The notes: a model not told the origin generated them from the sequence alone. DNA of 9,238 bases from Methanomicrobiales archaeon (GCA_003160755.1 QEXZ01000058.1:1-9238); one strand, 5' to 3'; positions 1-5,935 are shown, counted from the first letter of the stretch. Made by a program: numbers and translations.

Positions 1-709
1 ACAGAATACTCATCGTTATATATCCAACTATAAGAGATGACAGCACCATAATAGCTGCGTCGCTTGTTGCAATAGCGGATACTGCCCTGACTTCAAACAA
101 CACAACAGCACCCAACACCGCTGGAACGCTCATAAGAAACGATAGCTTCAATGCAAGTTCCTGTTTGATTCCACTCATCAACAAAATGGTAATTGTCGTT
201 CCCGACCTGGATATACCCGGTAAAATAGAGAATCCTTGCGCAAGCCCTGCGAAAATCATGTCTCTCGTCGTTATCTCATCGAGAGACCGGTAGATGCTGT
301 TGCCTGCTCGCTTTTGAACTCCGAGTATAATCCCTGTTAATATCAGCATAACGCCTATTGCACCAGTTAAAATCGTGGCAATCGCTCCGTTTTCGAACAG
401 GTTTTCGATGAAAAAGAGAAGGAGAAAGAGAAGAGGCACAGCAGTAATCGCGGTTGATCCTGTCGCAACCACGATAATCTTCAACATTTTTGACTCACGG
501 TTCAGCATTGACACGAAATCTTTTCTAAATCTGATAAGAACTGCAAGCATTGTTCCTATATGAAGGAAAATAGCAACTGATATAGCAGTCCCCGGCTCTA
601 TCTGCATAAAATTTAACATAACAAGCACTGTCTGTCCTTGACTGCTTATTGGAAGCCATTCCGTAATTCCCTGGAGCACACCTAAAAGGGTTGATTGTAT
701 TGGGTTCAT
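1..709 (-). CDS. uppP: Undecaprenyl/polyprenyl-diphosphate phosphatase, C-terminus cut by window edge
   Basis: I translated this open frame by hand. It starts at the ATG at 709 and runs off position 1, giving 236 residues of a family usually near 260-270. It is a strongly hydrophobic multi-pass membrane protein. Two family signatures are visible: QGITEWLPISSQGQ (residues 13-26) and LPGISRSGTT (163-172), matching the BacA/UppP motifs QGxTEFLPxSSxGH and PGxSRSGxT. The enzyme removes a phosphate from the polyprenyl-diphosphate carrier at the membrane; in archaea the substrate is probably a dolichol-type lipid (inference). The usual His of the first motif is Gln26 here. The start fits the family, whose members begin about 12 residues before the QGxTE motif. 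No strong Shine-Dalgarno is seen. It lies 81 bp after the TumE-like gene on the same strand. Identity is sure; exact substrate is not. Confidence 0.93.
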   Translation of the reverse strand, partial: MNPIQSTLLGVLQGITEWLPISSQGQTVLVMLNFMQIEPGTAISVAIFLHIGTMLAVLIRFRKDFVSMLNRESKMLKIIVVATGSTAITAVPLLFLLLFFIENLFENGAIATILTGAIGVMLILTGIILGVQKRAGNSIYRSLDEITTRDMIFAGLAQGFSILPGISRSGTTITILLMSGIKQELALKLSFLMSVPAVLGAVVLFEVRAVSAIATSDAAIMVLSSLIVGYITMSIL

Positions 710-790
710 TGTAACTACTCAATAAACTTTTTCTTGTACAAATTGTATTTCATCCTCTTCTTCTACAAAGATATTCCCCCTAAGCAGGTT

Positions 791-1165
791 CTATGCAGAT
801 TTCTCCTTTGACATCGCCGCTTTAATACTATCAATGGCTTCAATCAAGTTTACTTTGTCACATTCCCTAACACCTTCTGGAGTGTGCAAGTGGAATGGAA
901 AAGTGGCAATCTCCTTGTGATGAGGTGCACTGTCCCATCGGGTGATCAATTTATTATTTCCATTCATAAAGTGAAAGCGATAATCTGTATGTTCCGCCGA
1001 TACCAATTCCCTGAAGTCTAAGGCGTAGTTGTTAACAAAAACGATTTTACCTTTGATAATGCCCATTTCCTCAGAAACTAAACTGAATTCGACGCTTTTC
1101 TTTTTTATTAACCATTTAATCTCCTCCAACTTCTTTTCCACCTCGCTAAAATAGTCCCGGATCAT
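791..1165 (-). CDS. TumE/DUF6516-family toxin-like protein
   Basis: A 124-residue soluble protein. Its layout matches the DUF6516 (TumE) family as I know it: an N-terminal helix (DYFSEVEKKLEEIKWLI, 4-20), a strand pair (GIIKGKIVFVNNYALDFREL, 35-54), then the conserved core YRFHFMNGNNKLITRWDSAP (62-81) followed by HH, and a His-rich FPFHLHTPEG (89-98). The family is described as the toxin half of a type II toxin-antitoxin pair and is thought to act on RNA; catalysis cannot be read from the sequence. The gene follows the 90-aa partner by 15 bp, antitoxin first, as in many TA operons. The ATG at 1165 has no clear Shine-Dalgarno, so translation may be coupled to the upstream gene. It ends with TAG. 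Confidence 0.72.
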   Translation of the reverse strand: MIRDYFSEVEKKLEEIKWLIKKKSVEFSLVSEEMGIIKGKIVFVNNYALDFRELVSAEHTDYRFHFMNGNNKLITRWDSAPHHKEIATFPFHLHTPEGVRECDKVNLIEAIDSIKAAMSKEKSA

Positions 1166-1180
1166 GAGTCATATCCACAT

Positions 1181-1453
1181 CTATATTAGTATCTCTTCTA
1201 TGAGCTTTAGCTTCTTTCTCACATGTTCATAGGCTCTGTAAGCGAACAGGAAATCAAACCACTTGGCATCATCACCTAAATCACCAGATTCAAACTTTTG
1301 AATAAATTCCTCTCCCGACATTTTGTATTTTCCCTCAAAGGTCTCCAAATCCTTTTTATATTCGTCTAAACTCAGTTTCAATAGATTTTCTTCAATCGCC
1401 AGACCTGACTTGATGATAGGTATCGCCTCTTTCTGAATCTTTATCGTTGCCAT
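1181..1453 (-). CDS. Putative antitoxin partner of the TumE-like toxin
   Basis: A small, highly charged 90-residue protein, predicted almost wholly helical, with no membrane segment. It starts with a short strand-like MATIKIQKEAIPII, then a long amphipathic helix of Lys/Glu (22-42), a segment with the pattern MSGEEFIQKFESGDLGDD (45-62) and a C-terminal helix (68-90). I recall similar small proteins with a SxEEFxxKFESGELGDD-like motif encoded just before DUF6516 genes, so assignment as the antitoxin rests on resemblance plus operon order. No classical DNA-binding fold is obvious. A TATA-like element centred 26 nt upstream of the ATG suggests a leaderless transcript. It could instead be a chaperone-like partner of unknown role. 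Confidence 0.6.
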   Translation of the reverse strand: MATIKIQKEAIPIIKSGLAIEENLLKLSLDEYKKDLETFEGKYKMSGEEFIQKFESGDLGDDAKWFDFLFAYRAYEHVRKKLKLIEEILI

Positions 1454-1472
1454 ATTTCCATTACTCTTTTTG

Positions 1473-1484
1473 TTTATTATATTC
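1473..1484 (-). promoter_or_regulatory. TATA-like box of the TA operon
   Basis: On the minus strand the sequence reads GAATATAATAAA, centred about 26 nt before the ATG at 1453. That is the usual archaeal TATA-to-start distance, so the transcript would begin at or next to the start codon (leaderless). No Shine-Dalgarno is present, which agrees with this. Confidence 0.4.
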
Positions 1485-1502
1485 TTACGAATAAAAACAA
1501 AT

Positions 1503-1542
1503 AAGAGGGTTTGATTTAATTTAAACCCTCTTTTTATTTTTT
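1503..1542. terminator. Strong hairpin with flanking T-runs, possible bidirectional terminator
   Basis: A perfect 10-bp stem, AAGAGGGTTT (1503-1512) with AAACCCTCTT (1523-1532), and a 10-nt AT-rich loop. A T-rich run follows on the plus strand (1531-1542), and a T-rich run also follows when read on the minus strand (about 1502-1486). It sits between the sugar operon, which ends at 1735, and the promoter of the TA pair, so it would best serve to stop minus-strand readthrough into the TA operon. An operator role is the alternative. Confidence 0.5.
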
Positions 1543-1575
1543 ATTGTATATAAACTATAACTTCCTTCTATTCAA

Positions 1576-1663
1576 GACACTGATTTACACGGCACGGACT
1601 TATTTAAATTTAACATTGTTGATTTTTATCATCTATCTGTGTTAATCTGCGTTAATCAGTGTC
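1576..1663. repeat. Long inverted repeat with 10-bp tandem units
   Basis: The right arm holds three head-to-tail 10-bp units: TCTGTGTTAA (1636-1645), TCTGCGTTAA (1646-1655) and TCAGTGTCAA (1656-1665). The last part, GTTAATCAGTGTC (1651-1663), is complementary to GACACTGATTTAC (1576-1588) with one mismatch, giving a 13-bp arm around a loop of about 62 nt. No coding potential is seen. The 281-bp gene-free stretch 1454-1734 holds this element, the hairpin at 1503 and the TA promoter; I see nothing else in it. Confidence 0.65.
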
Positions 1664-1734
1664 AATAACTTATTTTCTTGAAAATTTTTAAACAGGTTTT
1701 TCTAAGTCTACTGGATTTTGAGTAACTACCTACA

Positions 1735-3039
1735 CTAACTATGAAAAACCCTTCCAATACCTTTATACCTCAACCCCTTCGCCTCAACCTCCTCAGCATC
1801 AAAAAATCCCCGCACATCCACTATTAAATCACCCCTCATCCTCTTCCCTATCTCCTCCCAATCCATTTTTTTATACGCAGAATGCGCCGTCGCCAAGATG
1901 ACACAATCCGCCCCCTCTACCACTTTATATATGTCCTTTTCCACCCGGAAATCAAACTCCTCTCCCCCCCAAAAAGGGTCGTGAACCACAATTTCATGCT
2001 CGCGCGACTTCGCTTTTAGTGCATCAATCAATTTCAGCGTGTGTGTATGCTCAAATGTCTTAATATCTGGCTTAAAGCTCAATCCAAGTATCGCCACTTT
2101 TTCTCCTTCCACCCTACCCGCGACATGATTCGCCATCGCTTCGTTTATTCGCCTCGCCTCCTTAATGAGGTTTGCCGTGTAACCCCTCCTCTCAACCTCG
2201 CTTAATATATAATAAGGGTCCATTGGAATGCAGTGCCCACCTACCAATCCGGGATTCAGGATATTGCAATACGGCTGAGAATTCGCTGTTTTTATTATCT
2301 CGTACACGTCCACACCATAAATCTCGCATATCCTCGCCAGTTCATTCGCAAATGCTATGTTGAGGTCTCTATGCGTGTTCTCTATTATCTTATCCATCTC
2401 AGCCACTAATGGACTGCTCACCCTGATTATGCCCGGAGCAAAACAAGAATAAACTTCAGAGGCGATGAATCCGCTTTTTTCATCTATCCCCCCTACTATC
2501 TTGGGATACGTCTTCAAATCCCTCAAGACCTGCGGCGCCTGAACCCTTTCCGGGGAATACGCCAGACCAAAGTCTTCCCCCGCTTTATATCCCGTGCTCT
2601 CCGCTATAATTTCGCCAAATCGCTGCGTTGTTAATGGCGGAACCGTGCTCTCTAACACAAATACCTTATCCCGCGGCTTTCTTATCGCACCTGCAACGGC
2701 ATAAATAGCTTCTATATCCGGCTCTTCCCCTCTTATAAGCGTGGGAACGGTTACGATGTTAAACTCTCTCTCCTCTAAGCTAACGGTTGCAGTTAACCTC
2801 CCTTCCTCAACGTTTCTCTTAAGTAATTCACTTAATCCTACTTCATCCTTAAATGGCGAGTCACCCGCATTTATCTTCTTCACCAATTCCCCATTTATAT
2901 CTATTCCAAACGTATCGAATCCACAATCCGCAAGTGTAGCAGCTAAAGGCAAACCTACTCTACCCAAGCCTATGACCGATATTTTCACTTCCCTTTTCTT
3001 CACTTTTTCCCTTATCTCTTCTTCCGAAAGCAGATACAT
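1735..3039 (-). CDS. UDP-N-acetyl-D-glucosamine/mannosamine 6-dehydrogenase (WecC/WbpA family)
   Basis: A full-length 434-residue nucleotide-sugar dehydrogenase. It oxidises C6 of a UDP-HexNAc to the uronic acid with two NAD+ in the cytoplasm. Visible parts: N-terminal Rossmann domain with GLGRVG (24-29), ESTVPPLTTQ (130-139), central helix EMDKIIENTHRDLNIAFANE (214-233) like the family's VENTxRDxNIAxxNE, catalytic Cys270 in GGHCIPMDPYY (267-277), and a C-terminal UDP-binding domain with GLSFKPDI (319-326) and VDVRGFFD (408-415). The HexNAc-type GGHCIPxDPYY favours WecC/WbpA over UDP-glucose dehydrogenases. The segment after GLSFKPDI reads KTFEHTHTL where most relatives carry an Arg-Glu-Ser-Pro-like stretch. 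It is the last gene of its operon and starts one base after the acetyltransferase stop. Whether it uses UDP-GlcNAc or UDP-ManNAc cannot be decided here. Confidence 0.9.
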   Translation of the reverse strand: MYLLSEEEIREKVKKREVKISVIGLGRVGLPLAATLADCGFDTFGIDINGELVKKINAGDSPFKDEVGLSELLKRNVEEGRLTATVSLEEREFNIVTVPTLIRGEEPDIEAIYAVAGAIRKPRDKVFVLESTVPPLTTQRFGEIIAESTGYKAGEDFGLAYSPERVQAPQVLRDLKTYPKIVGGIDEKSGFIASEVYSCFAPGIIRVSSPLVAEMDKIIENTHRDLNIAFANELARICEIYGVDVYEIIKTANSQPYCNILNPGLVGGHCIPMDPYYILSEVERRGYTANLIKEARRINEAMANHVAGRVEGEKVAILGLSFKPDIKTFEHTHTLKLIDALKAKSREHEIVVHDPFWGGEEFDFRVEKDIYKVVEGADCVILATAHSAYKKMDWEEIGKRMRGDLIVDVRGFFDAEEVEAKGLRYKGIGRVFHS

Positions 3040-3040
3040 C

Positions 3041-3610
3041 TTACTTCAACCTCCTTGCTGGATTCCCCACGACTACCTCACCCGCTTTCACGTCTTTTGT
3101 CACGACCGACCCACCGCCGACCACCGCATTCTCTCCAATCACAATCCCGGGAAATATGGTTGAGTTCGCACCTATTTTCGCTCCCTTCTTTATTACAGGT
3201 CCCTTTAAATCCGCACCAGCACCATATTTCATATACTTGCCATTTAGCGTAACTGCGCACGGTCCAAAGAATACCCCATTCTCAACCACGGTATATCGCG
3301 TAATATAAACATTTGTTTGAATACTCACCTCGTTTCCAATCCGGCAGTCGCCATCAACGACCGAATTTGTCCCCACCAGAACGTCGTCGCCGATTATCGT
3401 ATTCTCTCTTATTAATATGTTGTGACCCGTCCTGAAGTTTTTGCCTATCTCCACGCCTGAATATATTACGGTTCCACTCCTTATCAACGCATTCTCATCT
3501 ATTTTCACCTTCCCTCCTTCACCTTCTTCAGACCCCAATATCACGTTATCTTGAATACTACTTCCCTCGCCTATCTCCACTTCACCATGAAAAAAGACGT
3601 TTTTATTCAT
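3041..3610 (-). CDS. Left-handed beta-helix (hexapeptide) N-acetyltransferase, WbpD-like
   Basis: 189 residues made almost wholly of hexapeptide repeats ([LIV]-G-x4), e.g. VEIGEG, VEIGKN, TIIGDD, VLVGTN, CRIGNE, AKIGAN, IVIGEN, ending in the family-typical VVGNPARRLK. Such proteins form trimeric left-handed beta-helices that use acetyl-CoA. The segment VFFGPCAVTLNGKYMKYGAG (113-132) resembles the WbpD/PglD-type loop that carries NDKYP; here the Asp is Gly and the Pro is Met. Placed directly after a DegT aminotransferase and before a UDP-HexNAc dehydrogenase, it most likely acetylates the new 3-amino group of a UDP-sugar uronic acid. Its ATG overlaps the aminotransferase stop by 8 bp (ATGAATAA), so the two are probably translationally coupled. 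It could act on another amino sugar. Confidence 0.85.
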   Translation of the reverse strand: MNKNVFFHGEVEIGEGSSIQDNVILGSEEGEGGKVKIDENALIRSGTVIYSGVEIGKNFRTGHNILIRENTIIGDDVLVGTNSVVDGDCRIGNEVSIQTNVYITRYTVVENGVFFGPCAVTLNGKYMKYGAGADLKGPVIKKGAKIGANSTIFPGIVIGENAVVGGGSVVTKDVKAGEVVVGNPARRLK

Positions 3611-4658
3611 ATGAGTTCACAACCTCCACAACTTCCTTTACTTCCTCTTTGCTTAAAGATGGGTGAACAGGAATAGAAACAACCTCCTTGCTCGCAACCT
3701 CAGCCACCCTAAAAAAACCTCCTGAGTTGAACAAAGGCTGGCTCGGCAGCGGAACGGGATAGTATATACCGTATCCTACGCCGTTCTTTTCCAAAAGCTC
3801 CGAGAATTTATCCCTTTCCTTAGCCCTGATCGTATATTGATGGAAAACATGTTTTACCCCCGGCACAACGTATGGCTTATCCGCATTTAATCTTTTATCA
3901 TAGTATCTTGCATTGCTTATCCTTCGCTCGTTCAGCTTGTCAAGCTTTTTTAACTGTGCTAAACCAATTGCAGCCGCGATGTTCGTCATCCTGTAATTAT
4001 AACCCAGGCATTCGTGTATATACCTTTCCATTTGACCGTGATTCCTTATTATCCTCGCCCTTTCTGCTATTTTCTCGTCATTTGTGGTAATCACCCCTCC
4101 TTCCCCGGTAATAATATTTTTCGTAGCATAAAAGCTGAAAACACCCATGTCGCCGATGGATCCCACCTTTTTCCCATCATACTCTGCTCCATGTGCCTGC
4201 GCTGCATCCTCAATCACATTGAGGTTGTGTTCCTCAGCTATATCCATAATCTCTTTCATCTTACATGGCTGACCGTACAGGTGAACAGGAATTATCGCCT
4301 TTGTTCTTTCAGATATTTTATCTTCTATTTCCGATTGATTGATGTTGTAGGTTCTGGGGTCTATATCAACAAAGACAGGTTTTGCATTCTGCATAAGCAC
4401 GCATGAGGCAGTGGCGAAAAAAGAGAAAGACGTTGTAATTACTTCATCCCCGTTTTTTATACCAATAGCGGCGAGAGCGGTATGAAGTGCAGCAGTGCCG
4501 GAATTTGTTGCAATGGCATACTCAACCCCTATATACGCTGCGAATTTATCCTCTAACTCCTTTACCACATCCCCCTGAGCAAGCATCCCTGATTCTAAAA
4601 CCTCTTTTACTGCTTTGAGCTCCTCCTTACCCATTATAGTTTTCGATATGGGTATCAT
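3603..4658 (-). CDS. DegT/DnrJ/EryC1/StrS-family PLP aminotransferase (WbpE-like)
   Basis: A full-length 351-residue sugar-nucleotide aminotransferase, fold type I. Seen motifs: NSGTAALHTALAA (52-64), DEVITTSFSFFATA (71-84), PVHLYGQ (124-130), EDAAQAHGA (150-158; Asp151 should contact the PLP ring nitrogen), FSFYATKNIITGEGG (174-188; Lys180 is the expected Schiff-base lysine), and GYNYRMTNIAAAIGLAQL (219-236). It transfers an amino group, usually from glutamate, to a keto-sugar nucleotide. With the dehydrogenase and acetyltransferase it fits WbpE, which makes UDP-3-amino-GlcNAc-uronate. Related aminotransferases for QuiNAc4N-type or pseudaminic sugars share these motifs, so the substrate is inferred from context. 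It follows the HTH_45 gene by 16 bp. Its own Shine-Dalgarno is not evident. Confidence 0.88.
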   Translation of the reverse strand: MIPISKTIMGKEELKAVKEVLESGMLAQGDVVKELEDKFAAYIGVEYAIATNSGTAALHTALAAIGIKNGDEVITTSFSFFATASCVLMQNAKPVFVDIDPRTYNINQSEIEDKISERTKAIIPVHLYGQPCKMKEIMDIAEEHNLNVIEDAAQAHGAEYDGKKVGSIGDMGVFSFYATKNIITGEGGVITTNDEKIAERARIIRNHGQMERYIHECLGYNYRMTNIAAAIGLAQLKKLDKLNERRISNARYYDKRLNADKPYVVPGVKHVFHQYTIRAKERDKFSELLEKNGVGYGIYYPVPLPSQPLFNSGGFFRVAEVASKEVVSIPVHPSLSKEEVKEVVEVVNSYE

Positions 4659-4674
4659 TTTTATCTTTAAATAT

Positions 4675-4983
4675 TTACGATAACCGTTCCTCCATCTTCT
4701 GGTAATCGCGCAAAAATTCTTTCCCTTTCTCCGTCGTCTTGTATTCGTTGCTCATATTTCCACTCTCTATAAGTCCATTCTCCATCAAATAGGGAAGATA
4801 TTTTCCTAGCCTTTTAAAATTAAGATTTGCCTTATATACTATCTCCGTTTTCTTCGCTTCTTCCATCGCTACTGAAAGGATATCCGCGATTATCTCCAAT
4901 CTACCTCTTCGCTCTTTAAATCTCTCCTTAAAACTCTCCCTCTCCCTTATACCATCTCCCATATACGCCGCTTCTACTGACAT
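4675..4983 (-). CDS. HTH_45-type winged-helix transcription regulator (copy A)
   Basis: A 102-residue archaeal winged-helix protein. The core (26-98) carries RRGRLEIIADILSVAMEEAK, then KKTEIVYKANLNFKRLGKYL, a helix ending in ENGLIES, a wing with NEYKTTEKGKEFL and a final helix LRDYQKMEERL. This is the pattern I know for the archaeal HTH_45 family. The first 25 residues are an extra charged extension (GIRERESFKERFKER). The ATG at 4983 is preceded by AGGGGGATA, a fair Shine-Dalgarno, and a TATA-like box lies 30-40 nt upstream. It is the first gene of the sugar operon, 16 bp before the aminotransferase, so a local regulatory role is likely but unproven. A related, truncated copy lies at 6352-6546. 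DNA target and ligand are unknown. Confidence 0.8.
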   Translation of the reverse strand: MSVEAAYMGDGIRERESFKERFKERRGRLEIIADILSVAMEEAKKTEIVYKANLNFKRLGKYLPYLMENGLIESGNMSNEYKTTEKGKEFLRDYQKMEERLS

Positions 4984-5012
4984 TATCCCCCTATTTTCTA
5001 TATTCGGGGAAG

Positions 5013-5022
5013 TATAAAAAGG
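5013..5022 (-). promoter_or_regulatory. TATA-like box of the HTH_45/sugar operon
   Basis: On the minus strand the region reads CCTTTTTATAC. It is centred about 33 nt before the ATG at 4983, which predicts a leader of about 8-10 nt carrying the AGGGGG Shine-Dalgarno. It is the only good AT-rich candidate at this distance. The upstream BRE is not purine-rich, so confidence is moderate. Confidence 0.4.
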
Positions 5023-5072
5023 TATGAAGTCTTGAAGTAAGAACCTTAAGTCAGTATCCTATGTAGCGTTCC

Positions 5073-5123
5073 CTTTAAAAAGAACCAGTATCAAAAAATA
5101 AACTGTCTAAAGACTAAAGGTGA
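5073..5123 (+). promoter_or_regulatory. TATA-like box and perfect Shine-Dalgarno for X1
   Basis: CTTTAAAAAG (5073-5082) is a TATA-like element about 50 nt before the start. AGGTGAT, near 5119-5125, complements the archaeal anti-Shine-Dalgarno (ATCACCT) fully and stands 6 nt before the ATG at 5131, which fixes that start. The TATA call is weaker than the Shine-Dalgarno call. Confidence 0.45.
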
Positions 5124-5130
5124 TTAAATA

Positions 5131-5358
5131 ATGTATGACGATAACGCGGAAGAGCAAGTGGAAATGAATATGATTCTTCGCATCTTAGAAGATCAATACC
5201 CCATTTTAATGTCTGAGATTGAAATAGCATCGCTTATAAACATTCCAGTGGAAAAAGTTGAACTCTTCTTACATTTCTTAGCTAAATATTCCTTCATCAC
5301 TTACGATGAGCAGAGAGAAACAGCCGTTATCTGTACTGATTTCTTATCGCTTAAATAA
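5131..5358 (+). CDS. Small winged-helix-like protein X1 (unrecognised family, first of three paralogues)
   Basis: 75 residues. I do not recognise the family by name. It is almost only a winged-helix-like core: helix MNMILRILED (12-21), a turn-helix SEIEIASLINI (29-39), a longer helix VEKVELFLHFLAKYSFI (41-57) and a probable beta wing TYDEQRETAVICTDFLSLK (57-75). Its last 27 residues differ from those of X2 at one position only. It lacks the N-terminal extension of about 40 residues found in X2 and X3, and has two extra residues in the turn (SEIEIA against SEIA). No signal peptide, no membrane segment. It is transcribed away from the HTH_45/sugar operon across 147 bp. DNA binding is an inference from the fold pattern. 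Confidence 0.72.
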   Translation: MYDDNAEEQVEMNMILRILEDQYPILMSEIEIASLINIPVEKVELFLHFLAKYSFITYDEQRETAVICTDFLSLK

Positions 5359-5426
5359 GAAAAAGAATAGGATTACTTTGGATTTATACCGTTATCTTAA
5401 AATAAATTTTCAGATATTAGAATATT

Positions 5427-5438
5427 ATTTTTAAATTA
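5427..5438 (+). promoter_or_regulatory. TATA-like element before X2
   Basis: TTTTTAAATTAT is centred about 25 nt before the ATG at 5457, which would give a leaderless transcript from that ATG. A second AT-rich stretch at 5443-5455 could instead serve a leadered transcript starting near 5470, suited to the internal ATG at 5538. The region is very AT-rich, so either may be chance. Confidence 0.3.
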
Positions 5439-5456
5439 TTTGCTTAAAAAATTTAG

Positions 5457-5822
5457 ATGACCGATAGTTATTTAGATAGTTATTTTGAAAGTATGGTTAT
5501 GATAGGAAGTATAAGTGCAATAGAGGAGGAGGTTCAAATGGCAGGAGTAGAAGTAATAAACAGGGCAAAGGCATGGGGGTTATTAAAGGGGGAGATAAGT
5601 GATGGGGAACGTTTAACACCGAAAAGAAAGGTGGATAATTCGATTATACACATCTTAGAAGACCAGCACAGCCATTCCGTGTCTGAGATCGCATCATCTA
5701 CAAACATTCCTGCGGAAGAAGTAGGGCTCTTCTTACGTTTCTTAGCTAAATATTCGTTTATTACATACGATGAGCAGAGAGAAACAGCCGTTATTTGCGC
5801 TGATTTCTTATCGCTCAAATAA
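5457..5822 (+). CDS. Small winged-helix-like protein X2 (second paralogue)
   Basis: 121 residues from the first ATG. The C-terminal core matches X1 and X3: SIIHILEDQ, SVSEIASSTNIPAEEVGLFL, then FLAKYSFITYDEQRETAVIC and ADFLSLK. The N-terminal part is charged and ends in GEISDGERLTPKRK, similar to X3's EEISDEKGPTPKRK. Two starts are possible. The ATG at 5457 has no Shine-Dalgarno but a TATA-like element at leaderless distance. The ATG at 5538 follows a strong GAGGAGGAGG by 5 nt and would give 94 residues; alignment to X3 begins near this point. I keep the longer form with low certainty in its first 27 residues. The 3' end is followed by a leftover of a facing HTH_45 gene. Confidence 0.7.
   Translation: MTDSYLDSYFESMVMIGSISAIEEEVQMAGVEVINRAKAWGLLKGEISDGERLTPKRKVDNSIIHILEDQHSHSVSEIASSTNIPAEEVGLFLRFLAKYSFITYDEQRETAVICADFLSLK
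5528..5540 (+). promoter_or_regulatory. Strong internal Shine-Dalgarno deciding the X2 start
   Basis: GAGGAGGAGGTTCAAATG includes GGAGG placed 5-8 nt before the ATG at 5538-5540, in frame with X2. It is the best ribosome binding site near X2 and argues for a 94-residue product, or for two products from one gene. Confidence 0.5.
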
Positions 5823-5850
5823 TTAACTGCTCCTTCATCTTCTGATAATC
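5766..5850. repeat. 85-bp exact repeat, copy 1
   Basis: Compared base by base with 6303-6387, this stretch is identical at all 85 positions. It covers the last 19 codons of X2, its stop, and the 3' end of the facing HTH_45 gene (TAACTGCTCCTTCATCTTCT). Identity crosses the gene boundary and third codon positions, so it reflects recent duplication or gene conversion, not protein-level selection. Confidence 0.9.
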
Positions 5851-5865
5851 ACGCAAACATTCTTT
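5815..5865 (-). pseudogene. Remnant 3' end of an HTH_45 gene
   Basis: The minus strand encodes KECLRDYQKMKEQLII followed by TGA. This matches the tail of copy A (KEFLRDYQKMEERLS) and of copy B (KAFLRDYQKMKEQLII). Everything upstream of this tail is missing: at 5866 the sequence switches to a fragment of an X gene on the opposite strand. This is what is left of an HTH_45 gene that once faced X2. Confidence 0.8.
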
Positions 5866-5935
5866 ACACATCTTGGAAGACCGGTATCTTCATTCAGTGT
5901 CAGAAACAGCTACAGACTCAGGTGTTAACCTTTGA
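5866..5935 (+). pseudogene. Broken fourth copy of the X gene
   Basis: The frame from 5867 reads HILEDRYLHSVSETATDSGV, then N, L and a TGA at 5933-5935. It matches X2 (HILEDQHSHSVSEIASSTNI) and X3 (HFLEDQQLHSVSGIASYTNI) over the first core helices. It has no start codon, no N-terminal part and no second half; after about 5920 the likeness fades. It begins exactly where the HTH_45 tail ends, so one deletion probably removed the 5' part of both genes. Confidence 0.75.

Noticed and set aside
525..722. A 65-residue minus-strand open frame at the uppP start
   Set aside because: It overlaps the uppP 5' end in another frame. The uppP frame carries the QGxTE and PGxSRSG motifs, so this one is a shadow.
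736..793. Possible amber (TAG) readthrough of the TumE-like gene, as in pyrrolysine-using archaea
   Set aside because: The frame stays open about 18 codons after TAG (to a TGA), but the protein already has the family's usual length and the extension shows no conserved motif. The antitoxin TAG is followed within a few codons by TGA.
2741..4406. Plus-strand open frames of 63-140 residues opposite the sugar genes
   Set aside because: They lie opposite well-conserved enzymes, have Ser/Leu/Pro-rich shadow composition, and lack ribosome binding sites.
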